NCBI RefSeq assembly: GCF_003841505.1
Contig: NZ_REGA01000016.1
Coordinates: 48,320 to 112,319 of the forward strand
DNA length: 64,000 nucleotides
Direction of reading: 5' to 3'
Source of the DNA: Natrarchaeobius chitinivorans
Lineage (GTDB): Archaea; Halobacteriota; Halobacteria; Halobacteriales; Natrialbaceae
The translations under genes were made by a program, and so were the position numbers. The notes beneath the pieces were generated by a model. That model was not told where the DNA came from and made no database searches. It was given only the letters and a program-made list of their open reading frames with translations. Shown one piece after another: positions 23,559 through 32,573 of this stretch; positions within the stretch are counted from its first letter, which is position 1; each line of letters opens with the position of its first letter.

Positions 23559-24836
23559 GTGAACGAAGACCGCCGTCAGTTCTGGGCGCTCTATTTCGCC
23601 CGCTTCGCCGAGGGGTTCGGGTTCATGACGCTGGTCACGCTGTTGCCGTTTTACATCAACGTTCTCCAGCCGACGGACACGACGATTCTCGGGGTGACGA
23701 TCAGCGCCGGACTGATCGTCGGCCTGTACACGTCCGGATTCACGCTCGCCCAGACCGTCGCCGTCGTCCCGGTGGCGTGGTCGGGCGACCGATTCGACAA
23801 GCGAACCGTCCTCCTCGTCGTTCTCGGGATCGGTGTTGGCGTCTACGCGCTGTTCCCGATCGTCGACTCGAGCGGTTCGTTCATCGGTATCCGAGCGTTA
23901 CAGGGGATCGCGGTCACTGGCTCCGGGTTGATGACGCTCTCGCTCGTCGGACAGATCGCCGACGTCGGGACGCGAGCGAATCACATCGGGAAGGCAAACG
24001 CCGCCAACTTCGCCGCGTCGATCGTCGGCGGACTCGGTGCGGGAACGCTCTACGAGGCCTTCGGCTTCGGTCCGATCTTTACGATCATCGTCTGTATCAC
24101 CCTGGTCGCCTGGCTCTCGACGTTTGGATACCTCGAGACCGACGAGACACGGGTTCACGGGTTTCCGTTCGCCGGCCTCGCGCTCAACCGCCGCATCCTC
24201 ACGATCTCGGCGTTTCGCTTCCAGTATGCGTTCTCGGTGACGCTCGTCCGCACGTGGATTCCGATCTTCGCCGGCGTCGCCGCGGCGGAAGGCGGCCTCG
24301 CCTACGGCGGCCTCGCGGTCGCACTCGCCACCGTCATCGAGAAGTTCACGAACATGTGCTGTCAGCCGTTTACCGGCCGGCTCTCGGATAGCTACGGCCG
24401 CGCGCTGTTCGTCTTCGCCGGCGGCGGAGCCTACGGCCTGATCGCGCTCGCGGTCCCGTTCACACCTGCGATCGGCGCGGCGTTAGATCTCCCCGCAGAG
24501 ATCGTGCTATTCGGCCAGGTCTCGCCGGCGTTTCTCCCGCTCGTCGCGCTCTCCGGCCTGCTCGGCGTCGCCGACAGCTTCCGCGAACCGGCGAGTATGG
24601 CGCTGTTCGCCGACGAAGGGACCGAAGACGGTGGCGTCGCCTCGAGTTTCGGCATCCGCGAACTCATCTGGCGACCGGGGAGCGTCGTCGCACCGCTTTT
24701 GGGCGGCTGGCTCATGTACGAAGTGAGCATGGCGTCGGTGTTCTACGTCGGCGGCGCGTTCGCGCTGACTGGCGTCACCGCCTTCCTCCTAATTCTCGTC
24801 CACACGCACGGGCGGCAGGCCCTCTTCGAGTGGTGA
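23559..24836 (+). CDS. MFS transporter
   Basis: A 425-residue major facilitator superfamily permease with about 12 hydrophobic segments. The loop after helix 2 has the GDRFDKRTVLL motif (about 66-76), the MFS signature G-D-R-x-x-R/K. The mirrored motif GRLSDSYGRALFV occurs in the second half (about 273-285). Substrate cannot be predicted. The GTG at 23559 (VNEDRRQFWALYFARF) is a better start than an upstream ATG that would add a basic non-membrane tail. Confidence 0.88.
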   Translation: MNEDRRQFWALYFARFAEGFGFMTLVTLLPFYINVLQPTDTTILGVTISAGLIVGLYTSGFTLAQTVAVVPVAWSGDRFDKRTVLLVVLGIGVGVYALFPIVDSSGSFIGIRALQGIAVTGSGLMTLSLVGQIADVGTRANHIGKANAANFAASIVGGLGAGTLYEAFGFGPIFTIIVCITLVAWLSTFGYLETDETRVHGFPFAGLALNRRILTISAFRFQYAFSVTLVRTWIPIFAGVAAAEGGLAYGGLAVALATVIEKFTNMCCQPFTGRLSDSYGRALFVFAGGGAYGLIALAVPFTPAIGAALDLPAEIVLFGQVSPAFLPLVALSGLLGVADSFREPASMALFADEGTEDGGVASSFGIRELIWRPGSVVAPLLGGWLMYEVSMASVFYVGGAFALTGVTAFLLILVHTHGRQALFEW

Positions 24837-24853
24837 CCGGTAGTGCCCTCGAG

Positions 24854-24940
24854 TCATACGGTCTCTTGTACCGATTTACCGGCGCACCCGCCGCCCGGGT
24901 CGCGGGTGGGCCGGTACACAGGGACAGTAATCCGTATCAG
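24854..24940. repeat. Palindromic intergenic repeat, copy B
   Basis: 87 bp from TCATACGGTC to ATCCGTATCAG with core hairpin CCGGCGCACCCG / CGGGTGGGCCGG. Its right end, read on the minus strand as CTGATACGGATTACTGT, contains the TGA stop codon of the alcohol dehydrogenase gene. Confidence 0.85.
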
Positions 24941-25977
24941 TACACTTCGTCGGGTCGAACGACGACCTTGCCGAAGCCCTCGCGGCCCTCGATAATCTCG
25001 TGGCCGCGGGCGGTCTCGCTCATCGGGAGGACCTTCCGTATCGCGGGTTCGAAGGTACCGTCCCAGACGAGCTCCATCACGTCGTCGACCTGACCGGGCG
25101 TCCCCATCGTCGAGCCGATGATCCGAAGCTGATTCCAGAAGATGCGGGGAATGTCGGTCTGGGGATTTCCACCCGCCGTCCCGCCGCAGGTGACGAGTCG
25201 GCCGTTCTTCGCGAGGCTCTTGATCGAATCCTGCCAGGTTCCGGCCCCGATGTAGTCGACGACGACGTCGACGCCCCGCTTTCCCGTCTCCTCGCGCACC
25301 CACTGCGGGAACGATCGCTCCTCGTAGTTCACCACGTGATCGGCACCGAGCTTTTGGGCGTACTCGAGTTTCTCCGGGGTACTTCCCGTCGCGTACACCT
25401 CCGCCCCCGCGTAGTCGGCGATCTGCACCGCCGCGTGGCCGACCCCGCCGCTTGCGCCGAGGACCAGCACCGACTCGCCGGCCTCGAGGTCGGCCCGGTC
25501 GATCAGCATCCGCCAGGCGGTCTGAAAGACCAGCGCCGACGCGCCGGCGGTCACCCAGTCGACCCCGTCGGGAACCGGTATCAGGTTGTCCTCGGGAACC
25601 GCCGCGTACTCCGAGTGGACGCCGGTGACGTGTTCGCCGAGGAGGTGAAAGTTGACACAGAGCGTCGGATCTCCGTGTCGACAGAACTCGCAGTCGCCAC
25701 AGTTCACGCCGGCCGTCACCGCGACGCGATCGCCCGGTTCGAACCGCGTGACGTCCTCGCCGACCTCGCGGACGACGCCGGCCGCGTCGCTGCCCGGGAC
25801 GTGTGGCATCCCGAGGGAGAGCGTCGGCAGCCCACGGCGAACCCAGACGTCTAAGTGATTGAGCGCACCCGCTTTCACGGCGACGAGCACCTCGTCCCGG
25901 CCGACTTCCGGGTCGGGGTACTCGCCGTACTCGATGACGTCCGTCCCGCCGTGGGCGGTGATCTTGACTGCCTGCAT
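24937..25977 (-). CDS. Zinc-type alcohol dehydrogenase / quinone reductase superfamily
   Basis: A 346-residue medium-chain dehydrogenase/reductase. The catalytic domain has a GMPHVPGSDAAGVVREVG block (about 56-73) and the structural-zinc cysteines GVNCGDCEFCRHGDPTLC (about 91-108). The nucleotide-binding motif is VLVLGASGGVGHAAVQIADY (about 165-184). The second half has DVVVDYIGAGTWQDSIKSL. NAD(P)-linked oxidation of an alcohol or reduction of an enone is expected; the true substrate is unknown. Stop codon lies in palindromic repeat B. Confidence 0.88.
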   Translation of the reverse strand: MQAVKITAHGGTDVIEYGEYPDPEVGRDEVLVAVKAGALNHLDVWVRRGLPTLSLGMPHVPGSDAAGVVREVGEDVTRFEPGDRVAVTAGVNCGDCEFCRHGDPTLCVNFHLLGEHVTGVHSEYAAVPEDNLIPVPDGVDWVTAGASALVFQTAWRMLIDRADLEAGESVLVLGASGGVGHAAVQIADYAGAEVYATGSTPEKLEYAQKLGADHVVNYEERSFPQWVREETGKRGVDVVVDYIGAGTWQDSIKSLAKNGRLVTCGGTAGGNPQTDIPRIFWNQLRIIGSTMGTPGQVDDVMELVWDGTFEPAIRKVLPMSETARGHEIIEGREGFGKVVVRPDEVY

Positions 25978-26009
25978 ACACGCCCACGGACGGCCACGCG
26001 ACCCATAAC

Positions 26010-26095
26010 GGTTCGGTTGGATAGAACTCGAGTCGGGCCGATGCGGTTCGGTTGGTCAGACTCGAGTCGGATTGGTTGATCAGAACTCGAGTCAC
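26010..26095. repeat. Short degenerate direct repeats with CTCGAGTC
   Basis: Three units of about 27-35 bp beginning GGTTCGGTTGG or ATTGGTTG and ending ACTCGAGTC, between the divergent dehydrogenase and MoaB-like genes. Confidence 0.6.
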
Positions 26096-26163
26096 GTCGG
26101 GTGCCCTGAATCCGGGTCGAGTCAGGTGGTCAGACCTTTCTCGGTGGAACGCCAAGCCGACCC

Positions 26164-26847
26164 ATGAACGAGACGAACGCTGGTCCGGACGCGGCCGAAA
26201 CCAGCGACGTCGGCGAAGACGACGCCCGACTCGGTGTCGCGGTCGTCACCATCGCCTCGAGTCGAACGCTCGAGACCGACGCGGCCGGCGAGGTGATCGA
26301 GACGGCCCTCGGGGAGTCCGACAACGAAATCACCACGCGAGAACACGTCGGACCGGACCACGACCGGGTCCAGTCGATCGTCCTGCGGGTGATCGAACGC
26401 GACGACGTCGACGTCGTGGTCACCGCCGGCGCGACGAGCGTCGAACCCGACGACGTCGCGATCGAGGCCATCGAACCGCTGCTCGACAAGGAACTCACCG
26501 CGTTCAGCGAACTGTTCACGATACTCGCCCACGAGTCGGTCGGAACACAGGTCGTCGCGGCCCGGACGCTCGCCGGCGTCGCCGAGGGAACGCCCGTTTT
26601 CTGTCTCCCCGGCAACGCCGAGGCCGCCGAACTCGGAATCGACGACATCATCCTCCCCGAAGCGTCCCACCTCGTCTCGCTCTCGCGCGGAAACGGGGAC
26701 GTCGGCGACGGCATCGACGTCGACGCGGACGTGAGCAGTTCCGACGACGGAAGCGGTGAGACCGGTCCGAGCAGTCCCGACGACGGGAACGGTGAAAGCG
26801 GTTCGAGAAACGCCGGAGCGAACCGACGGGGGTCGGGTGGGCGATGA
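26164..26847 (+). CDS. MoaB/MogA-like molybdopterin-binding protein with altered motif
   Basis: A 227-residue protein of the MoaB/MogA fold, which adenylylates molybdopterin in molybdenum cofactor synthesis. The core (about 20-175) is clear from EAIEPLLDKELTAFSELF, AARTLAGVAEGTPVFCLPG and DDIILPEASHL. However, the usual TTGGTG substrate motif reads TAGATSVEPDD (about 93-103), so one glycine and the Thr-Gly pair are changed. The last 50 residues are an acidic Gly/Ser/Asp tail with repeats of SSPDDGNGES type. It overlaps the next gene by ATGA. Activity is uncertain because of the motif change. Confidence 0.8.
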   Translation: MNETNAGPDAAETSDVGEDDARLGVAVVTIASSRTLETDAAGEVIETALGESDNEITTREHVGPDHDRVQSIVLRVIERDDVDVVVTAGATSVEPDDVAIEAIEPLLDKELTAFSELFTILAHESVGTQVVAARTLAGVAEGTPVFCLPGNAEAAELGIDDIILPEASHLVSLSRGNGDVGDGIDVDADVSSSDDGSGETGPSSPDDGNGESGSRNAGANRRGSGGR

Positions 26848-27698
26848 CCGACGGCGACCGACGGAAGACCGACGACGAACGGGAGGCCGCCAGTGACGAC
26901 CTCGAGAAAGACGCGATTCGTGAACGGGTCTGGGACGACCTCGAGGAGAGCGGCACGGCCCGGTTTCCGTTCCCGCCTCACGGACGAATCCCGAACTTCG
27001 AGGGGGCGAAGACGGCCGCCGACCGGCTGGCCGACCAGCCCGAGTGGATCGACGCCGACGCGATCAAGGCCAACCCCGACGCGCCACAACTTCCGGTCCG
27101 GCGACGGGCGCTGCGGGAAGGGAAAACCGTCTACATGGCCGTTCCGCGCCTTCGCGACGAGGACTGTTTTCTGCGGCTCGATCCGGACGAACTCGAGGAC
27201 TACGACGCGGCGACGACCGTCTCGGGTTCGTCGAGCCACGGCGTGCAGGTCGGCCCGGAGCAACTCGAGCGGATCGACCTCGTCGTCTCCGGAAGCGTCG
27301 CCGTCAGCGCACCAGCCGGGGGGAACAGATCGGACGGCGAAGCGCCGGCTAGCGGGACCAGATCGGACGGCGAAACCGGTGACCGTACGGCCGCGGCCGG
27401 CGGCGGCCGCATCGGAAAAGGTGAAGGGTACAGCGACCTCGAGTACGCGATCCTCCGGGACCTCGAACTCGTCGACGACGAAACGACGGTCGCGACGACC
27501 GTCCACGAACGACAGCTGATCGATGCGGACGTCGAACTCGCGGACCACGACGTCCCGATGGACCTGATCGTGACGCCCGATCGGGTGTTGCGACCCGATC
27601 GGGACGACACACCCGATGGAATCGACTGGGACCTCCTCAAGGACGACCGACTGGACGAGATTCCGGTGTTGAAGCGTCTCGACGAACGACGCGGGTGA
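26844..27698 (+). CDS. 5-formyltetrahydrofolate cyclo-ligase family protein
   Basis: A 284-residue protein of the ATP-dependent 5-FTHF cyclo-ligase fold as found in haloarchaea. Visible blocks: ARFPFPPHGRIPNFEGA (about 39-55), NPDAPQLPVRRRALREGKTV (about 74-93), MAVPRLRDEDCFLRLDP, and GRIGKGEGYSDLEYAILRD (about 188-206). A Gly/Ser/Asp insert with a duplicated RSDGE segment (about 155-180) interrupts the core. Start overlaps moaB by 4 bp, so the pair is an operon. Known family role is folate salvage; in this branch substrate may differ. Confidence 0.82.
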   Translation: MTDGDRRKTDDEREAASDDLEKDAIRERVWDDLEESGTARFPFPPHGRIPNFEGAKTAADRLADQPEWIDADAIKANPDAPQLPVRRRALREGKTVYMAVPRLRDEDCFLRLDPDELEDYDAATTVSGSSSHGVQVGPEQLERIDLVVSGSVAVSAPAGGNRSDGEAPASGTRSDGETGDRTAAAGGGRIGKGEGYSDLEYAILRDLELVDDETTVATTVHERQLIDADVELADHDVPMDLIVTPDRVLRPDRDDTPDGIDWDLLKDDRLDEIPVLKRLDERRG

Positions 27699-28172
27699 AC
27701 CCGGCGTCGGCTACTGGAAATCGTCGTTCGGGCTCGAGTGCAACTCGCTTACTGGCTCGAGTGCGATCGGTAGCGAACGCTGGTCGAGCGTATCACTCGA
27801 ACGCAAGAAGTCCGTACGGGACGCGAAATGCGTCCCGGATGCCAGAACCGCAGGGTGTGACGCAGGCCGGTGCAGCGTAGCCCGCGTCGGAAACGGTATG
27901 GCAGTGGTGGGGGGAAGGGTGCTGTGGTGGGATTGCTGGAAGTCACGGGAACAGGCGTGGGGTGCCTCGGTGGGAATGCCCGTCGACCTCCATCCCTTGC
28001 TACCGGGGAGAACCACTTGAACGGGGATGACGGTATACCGTTCTTACGCCGAATTCCCCCAAATTTAACTCGAGTTTAATCGTCCGATACCGAGGGGTAG
28101 ACAGTTCATACCGGGAAATCGGCGAATACTTAATAGTTTTAAATGTAGGTCGGCACGGACCGACCAGCCGCG
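27699..28172. other. Intergenic region with strong hairpins, possible RNA
   Basis: About 470 bp without a convincing protein. Contains a 7-bp-stem hairpin GGGACGC-GAAAT-GCGTCCC near 27818-27836 and, close to 28151-28168, GGTCGG-CACGGA-CCGACC just beyond the stop of the next minus-strand gene, which could be its terminator. The part 28090-28150 is AT-rich. Nothing matches a known RNA that I can recognise. Confidence 0.4.
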
Positions 28173-28493
28173 TCAATCGATCAGTTCTTCGGCGACGACG
28201 GCCGCGTCGACGAGTTCCGGATCGACCGCGAGATCCAGCTGTCCCCGCACGAACTCGGGGACCGTATCCCGCGAGTAGACGACGGTTCGGAGATCACCGT
28301 TCAGATCGCAGACGATCGGAATCGTCGTCGCCTGATCGGTATCGGTCAACACGTACAGGTCCGCGCCGACGATCCCGGCGTTCTCGAGTTGTGGCCGGGA
28401 GATGACGCCCTCGAGACGGGTGATACTGGCTCCCTCGGCCTCGAGTGCCGTTCCGAGTCCGTCGTCGTCGGCTCCGGCGACGATTACGTCCAT
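28173..28493 (-). CDS. Small conserved protein downstream of guaA (DUF7126-like)
   Basis: A 106-residue acidic protein, MDVIVAGADDDGLGTALEAE onward, with VGADLYVLTDTDQATTIPIV (about 43-62) and FVRGQLDLAVDPELVD. It looks like a small Rossmann-type domain, a companion often placed after guaA/pyrG in haloarchaea. Function unknown. The ATG at 28491-28493 is used; a GTG two codons upstream overlaps the guaA stop as GTGA, showing coupling with guaA either way. Confidence 0.75.
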   Translation of the reverse strand: MDVIVAGADDDGLGTALEAEGASITRLEGVISRPQLENAGIVGADLYVLTDTDQATTIPIVCDLNGDLRTVVYSRDTVPEFVRGQLDLAVDPELVDAAVVAEELID

Positions 28494-28495
28494 CG

Positions 28496-29413
28496 TCACT
28501 CGTACTCGATGGTCGCCGGCGGTTTGTGGGTCACGTCGTAGACGACGCGGGCGACGTTCTCGTTCGTCCCGGTGATTCGCGACTGAATCCGCTGGAGGGT
28601 TTCCCAGTCGATCTCCTGGGCGCGGGCGGTCATGCCGTCCCGGGAGTCGACCGAGCGCACCGAGACGACCCAGCCGTGGACGCGGTTGTCACCCTTGACG
28701 CCCGTCGCCTTGCCGATCACGGCGGCAAGCGCTTGCCAGGGCTCGTACTCCTCGAGTTCGTCCTCGACGACGTGACAGGCCTCGCGGGCCACCTCGAGTT
28801 TCTCCTCGGTGACCTCGCCGATGACCCGCACCGCAAGTCCGGGTCCGGGAAACGGCATCCGCTCGGCGACGACTTCCTCGAGACCGAGGTGGCGGGCGAC
28901 CTCGCGAACCTCGTCCTTGTAGAGGTCGCGAACGGGTTCGACGATGCCGTCGAAGTCCACGACGTCGGGAAGTCCGCCGACGTTGTGGTGGGACTTGATC
29001 CCGCCTTCGCTCTCGATGCGGTCGGGGTAGATCGTCCCCTGGACGAGGTAGTCCGCATCGGCGTCTCTGGCCTCGCGCTCGAACTCGCGGATGAACTGCT
29101 CGCCGATAACTGACCGCTTCTCCTCGGGGTCCGTTACTCCGGACAGGGCCTCGAGGAAGCGATCTTTCGCATCGACGACGCGAAGCGACTCCATGTAGTC
29201 GAACGTCTCCTCGATCTGGGCGGTCTCGCCTTTCCGCATCAGGCCGGTGTCGACGTAGACGGGGGTGAGCCGGTCGCCGATCGCCTCGTAGGCGAGTGCC
29301 GCGGCGACCGAGGAGTCGACGCCCCCCGAGAGGGCGATGACGGCGTTTTCGTCGCCGATTTCGTCTTCGATCTCCGCGATCGCGTCGGGAACGAAGGGGT
29401 CGACGTCGACCAT
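28496..29413 (-). CDS. guaA: GMP synthase, ATP pyrophosphatase subunit
   Basis: The 305-residue synthetase subunit that converts XMP to GMP using ATP and ammonia. In archaea the glutaminase is a separate protein, and it is not in this window. The P-loop of the PP-ATPase is [12 protein letters not shown] (about 28-39). Other blocks: [17 protein letters not shown] (about 125-141), [26 protein letters not shown] (about 184-200), and the C-terminal dimerisation region KPPATIEYE. Start at 29411-29413 ([16 protein letters not shown]) matches the family. Confidence 0.94.
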   Translation of the reverse strand: MVDVDPFVPDAIAEIEDEIGDENAVIALSGGVDSSVAAALAYEAIGDRLTPVYVDTGLMRKGETAQIEETFDYMESLRVVDAKDRFLEALSGVTDPEEKRSVIGEQFIREFEREARDADADYLVQGTIYPDRIESEGGIKSHHNVGGLPDVVDFDGIVEPVRDLYKDEVREVARHLGLEEVVAERMPFPGPGLAVRVIGEVTEEKLEVAREACHVVEDELEEYEPWQALAAVIGKATGVKGDNRVHGWVVSVRSVDSRDGMTARAQEIDWETLQRIQSRITGTNENVARVVYDVTHKPPATIEYE

Positions 29414-29537
29414 CAGCACACCACCTCCGCGATGGGGGCTGAGAACGACAGTTGACAGTACGTATTCATAGGTATGCTCCCAGTGGCGGCGGCAAAACCG
29501 TTTCGAAACCACGTCTGCGTCAGGGGGGTGCCCTCGA

Positions 29538-29574
29538 GTTATAGTAACAACTGAAACGATGTACACACGGATCG
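29538..29574. repeat. Dispersed motif TATAGTAACAACTGAAACGAT
   Basis: Matches 37595-37625 (ATAGTAACAACTGCAACGAT) and, in opposite orientation, the end of the element at 32401-32516. Located between guaA and the broken membrane-protein gene. Possibly the terminal part of a small mobile repeat. Confidence 0.6.
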
Positions 29575-29608
29575 CCGATTCGTCCCGCGATCGGGTGTGC
29601 AACGACGT

Positions 29609-30038
29609 TCAGTGGCTACTATCGACGGCTTTCGATCCGATGCGACGAAACGGGGGAATGCGGCCGATGGCGGTGCCGACCAGCGCACCGACGACGCTGA
29701 AGAAACCAAAGGCCGCGAAGGCAAAAAGGTGCCAGAGTAACGCGAACGCGACCCCGAGAGCGGCGTACCCGACCGATATCGTCCATCCAGACGCGATGAA
29801 ACTAGCAGAGGCCCAGACGGCGAGAAAACTGCCGATGACGCCGGTTCGCAAGCCAGCGCGAACGGCGGAGGTCGATCGGGTGCTGTAGTACAGGCCCGCG
29901 AGGAACCCAGCGAGCACTACTGGGCCGGCACTGTAGTGAGACGGCCACGGTGACGGGAATAGAGAGGAGCCCAACCGCTGTCGCAACCGATACGTCTTCG
30001 TCGAGGAGCCACTGGACGACTCTGGCAGGGACGGCCAT
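29609..30038 (-). pseudogene. Frameshifted small membrane protein (DUF5518-like)
   Basis: Two frames join to one membrane protein. The N-terminal part from 30038 reads MAVPARVVQWLLDEDVSVAT with a first helix (VGLLSIPVTVAVS). After a one-base shift near 29935-29950 it continues HYSAGPVVLAGFLAGLYYST and VGYAALGVAFALLWHLFAFA to 29609. Four hydrophobic segments and a glycine-rich pattern resemble DUF5518-type haloarchaeal proteins. It separates pyrG from guaA. Broken unless the shift is a sequence error. Confidence 0.7.
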
Positions 30039-30188
30039 GACCTACCCGCCTGTTGTGTCGACTGGGCAATACCTCTTTCGTCACGTCAACACAGTCTGTG
30101 AAAGAAACTGGACAACGAACGACGGTCAAATCGAGATCGATCGCGAGTCGGGGTGTCGCACTGATCAGGGCTCCACGTGCCTCACCGT

Positions 30189-31853
30189 TCAGGGCTCTAC
30201 TTCCGTTTCGGGCGCGGCGATCTCCCCACCGTCGGTCCGCTCGAGAACCGCCTCGACCAGTCCGAGAAACGGCGGACTCGGCTGGCCCGGTCGGGACGTG
30301 TACTCGGGGTGGAACTGCGTTCCGAGGAAGTAGGGGTGGTCCCCGAGTTCGAGGATCTCCATGCGGTTTCCGGCGGTGCCGGAGAACGTCAGCGGCTCGT
30401 CCTCGAACGCCTCGAAGTACTCGGGGTTGACCTCGTAGCGGTGGCGGTGGCGCTCGGAACAGGACGTGTCGCCGTACAGTTCGTACGCGAGCGTTTCCGG
30501 CTCGATGACGGTCGTGTGTTCGCCGAGGCGCATCGTTCCGCCCATCTCCTCGACCTCGTATTGCTCCGGCAGAATGTCGATGATCGGGTGGGGCGTCTCC
30601 TCGTCCATCTCCGCCGAGTGAGCGCCCTCGAGTCCCAGGACGTTCCGGGCGTACTCGACGACGGCCATCTGGAAGCCCAGACAGAGTCCCAGGAAGGGAA
30701 CGTCGTTCTCGCGGGCGTACTGGACCGCCCGGATCTTTCCTTCGGAGCCGCGCATTCCGAAGCCGCCGGGGACGATGATCCCGTCGACGTCCTCGAGCTG
30801 GTCGTCGTAGCCGTCGGCCATCCCGTCGGCGTGGATCCAGTGGACGTTCACGTCGACGCCGAGTTCGAAGCCGGCGTGTTTCAGCGACTCGTGGATCGAC
30901 ATGTAGGCGTCCTCTAAGTCGTACTTGCCGACCAGCGCGACGTCGACCGCGCCGTCTTTCTCGGTGGTGACGATCTCGCGCCACTCATTGGCTCGTTCCC
31001 CCTCCGGAAGCGCTTCGTCGGCGAGACCGAAACGCTCGAGAACGTACTGATCGAGCCCCTCGTCTTCGACCATCAGCGGGACGTGGTAGACGTCCTCGAC
31101 GTCGGGGTTCGAAAACACCGCTTCGGTCGGGATATCACAGAACAGCCCGATCTTCTCTTTGGTCTCGGGCTCTAAGCGGTCCTCACAGCGGCCGACGATC
31201 ACGTCCGGCTGGAGGCCGATCGAGCGGACCTCCTTGACCGAGTGCTGGGTCGGCTTCGTCTTCTGTTCGCCGTTTTTCGAGTAGGGAACCAGCGTGACGT
31301 GGACGAAGAGGATGTCCTCTGGGTCTTCCTCGTGGGCGAACTGCCGGAGCGCCTCGAGGTAGGGCATCCCCTCGATGTCGCCGACCGTGCCGCCGACTTC
31401 GACGATGCAGACGTCGGTGCCGTCGGCTGCCTCCCGGATGCGGCGTTTGATGTCGTCGGTGATGTGCGGAATGATCTGGACGGTCTTGCCCAGATAGTCG
31501 CCGGCGCGTTCTTTCTCGATGACGTGCTGGTAGGTCTTCCCGGTGGTGACGTTGTGATCCGAGGTCATGTCGACGTCGAGAAACCGTTCGTAGTTCCCCA
31601 GGTCGAGGTCGACTTCACCACCGTCTTCCAGAACGTAGACTTCGCCGTGCTGGTAGGGGTTCATCGTCCCTGCATCGACGTTCAGGTACGGGTCGATCTT
31701 GACCGCGGTGACGTCGAACCCGGCGTTTTTGAGAAGACGGCCGGTGCTCGCGGCCGTGATCCCCTTGCCGAGTCCCGACATCACCCCGCCGGTGACGAAG
31801 ATGAACTTGTTCCCCAGAGCGGGGTCATAATGAGTGTCCGATTCCGTCGGCAT
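30189..31853 (-). CDS. pyrG: CTP synthase
   Basis: Aminates UTP to CTP with ATP and glutamine. The N-terminal synthetase has [20 protein letters not shown] (about 15-34) and the [20 protein letters not shown] block (about 50-69). The C-terminal class I glutaminase has [13 protein letters not shown], the nucleophile motif [18 protein letters not shown] (Cys about 391) and the His-Glu pair in [18 protein letters not shown] (about 515-532). The 554-residue length is normal. Start at 31851-31853 ([14 protein letters not shown]). In the same direction as guaA downstream. Confidence 0.96.
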   Translation of the reverse strand: MPTESDTHYDPALGNKFIFVTGGVMSGLGKGITAASTGRLLKNAGFDVTAVKIDPYLNVDAGTMNPYQHGEVYVLEDGGEVDLDLGNYERFLDVDMTSDHNVTTGKTYQHVIEKERAGDYLGKTVQIIPHITDDIKRRIREAADGTDVCIVEVGGTVGDIEGMPYLEALRQFAHEEDPEDILFVHVTLVPYSKNGEQKTKPTQHSVKEVRSIGLQPDVIVGRCEDRLEPETKEKIGLFCDIPTEAVFSNPDVEDVYHVPLMVEDEGLDQYVLERFGLADEALPEGERANEWREIVTTEKDGAVDVALVGKYDLEDAYMSIHESLKHAGFELGVDVNVHWIHADGMADGYDDQLEDVDGIIVPGGFGMRGSEGKIRAVQYARENDVPFLGLCLGFQMAVVEYARNVLGLEGAHSAEMDEETPHPIIDILPEQYEVEEMGGTMRLGEHTTVIEPETLAYELYGDTSCSERHRHRYEVNPEYFEAFEDEPLTFSGTAGNRMEILELGDHPYFLGTQFHPEYTSRPGQPSPPFLGLVEAVLERTDGGEIAAPETEVEP

Positions 31854-32026
31854 ACCGAGTGTGCGCGCGAGCAGTTGAAAACGATTTCGGGACCGGTCCG
31901 TCCCCGACACTCGCTGTCACCCCCGTCGCCGTTCGATTTCCACGAGAGACGAACGCGTACTCGCCCTACTCGAGGGCTCGAGACGAGAGCCCGACGGTTG
32001 AAGTGACCGCGCTTCGTCGCTCCCGT

Positions 32027-32401
32027 ATGGCCGACCTTCGAGTTATCGTCGACGGGATCTCCCTCGAGGCGAACTGGACCGGCGACGCGCCGGAGACGAG
32101 AGACGCACTCGAGGGCGCGCTCCCGGTTGCGGGCGAGGCGGTTCGGTGGGGCGACGAACTCTACTTCGACGTGCCGGTCGACGTACCCGCCGAGAACGCC
32201 CGCGAGGCAGTTCCAGAAGGGGCGATCGCCTACTGGCCGCCCGGGAACAAACTCTGTCTGTTCTGGGGGCCGACGCCAGCAAGCGTCGACGACGAACCCC
32301 GGGCCGCCTCGCCGGTGACCGTCGTCGCACGGGTGACTGATACCGACCCGCTCGAGGCCGTCGACGGCGGCGCGCGAGTTGGGATCGAGCGTTTTCCCTA
32401 A
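32027..32401 (+). CDS. Cyclophilin-like fold protein
   Basis: A 124-residue protein of the archaeal cyclophilin-like (DUF369 type) family: MADLRVIVDGISLEANWTGD, then TRDALEGALPVAGEAVRWGD (about 24-43), VPEGAIAYWPPGNKLCLFWG (about 62-81) and DPLEAVDGGARVGIERF. Known structures of this family have a cyclophilin barrel, but prolyl isomerase activity is not established. The ATG at 32027 is preceded by no clear ribosome-binding site, consistent with a leaderless transcript. Confidence 0.8.
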   Translation: MADLRVIVDGISLEANWTGDAPETRDALEGALPVAGEAVRWGDELYFDVPVDVPAENAREAVPEGAIAYWPPGNKLCLFWGPTPASVDDEPRAASPVTVVARVTDTDPLEAVDGGARVGIERFP

Positions 32402-32516
32402 GCAACTGAACGTCACTGTACTCCATCCAACAGACAACGCCCGGAGACCTGACGGAACACCCCGTTCTCCGGGCGCTGTCTGTGTGCGGTCTGTGACTAA
32501 TTTCAGCTGTTGCTAT
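32401..32516. repeat. Nested inverted-repeat element
   Basis: Inner arms ACAGACAACGCCCGGAGA (32430-32447) and TCTCCGGGCGCTGTCTGT (32466-32483); outer arms AGCAACTGAA (32401) and TTCAGCTGTTGCT near 32501-32513. It begins at the stop codon of the preceding gene. The right end, read on the minus strand, resembles the dispersed motif at 29538 and 37595. Confidence 0.65.
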
Positions 32517-32573
32517 AATGGGTGAATAATTGCATCCTGACGCGTTTACTCCGCCGTAACAGTGGTTTAGCCG

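Noticed and set aside
27711..28016. A 101-codon minus-strand ORF in the gap before the DUF7126-like gene
   Set aside because: Composition (Pro/Ser/His/Arg-rich) is unlike the acidic proteome; probably non-coding.
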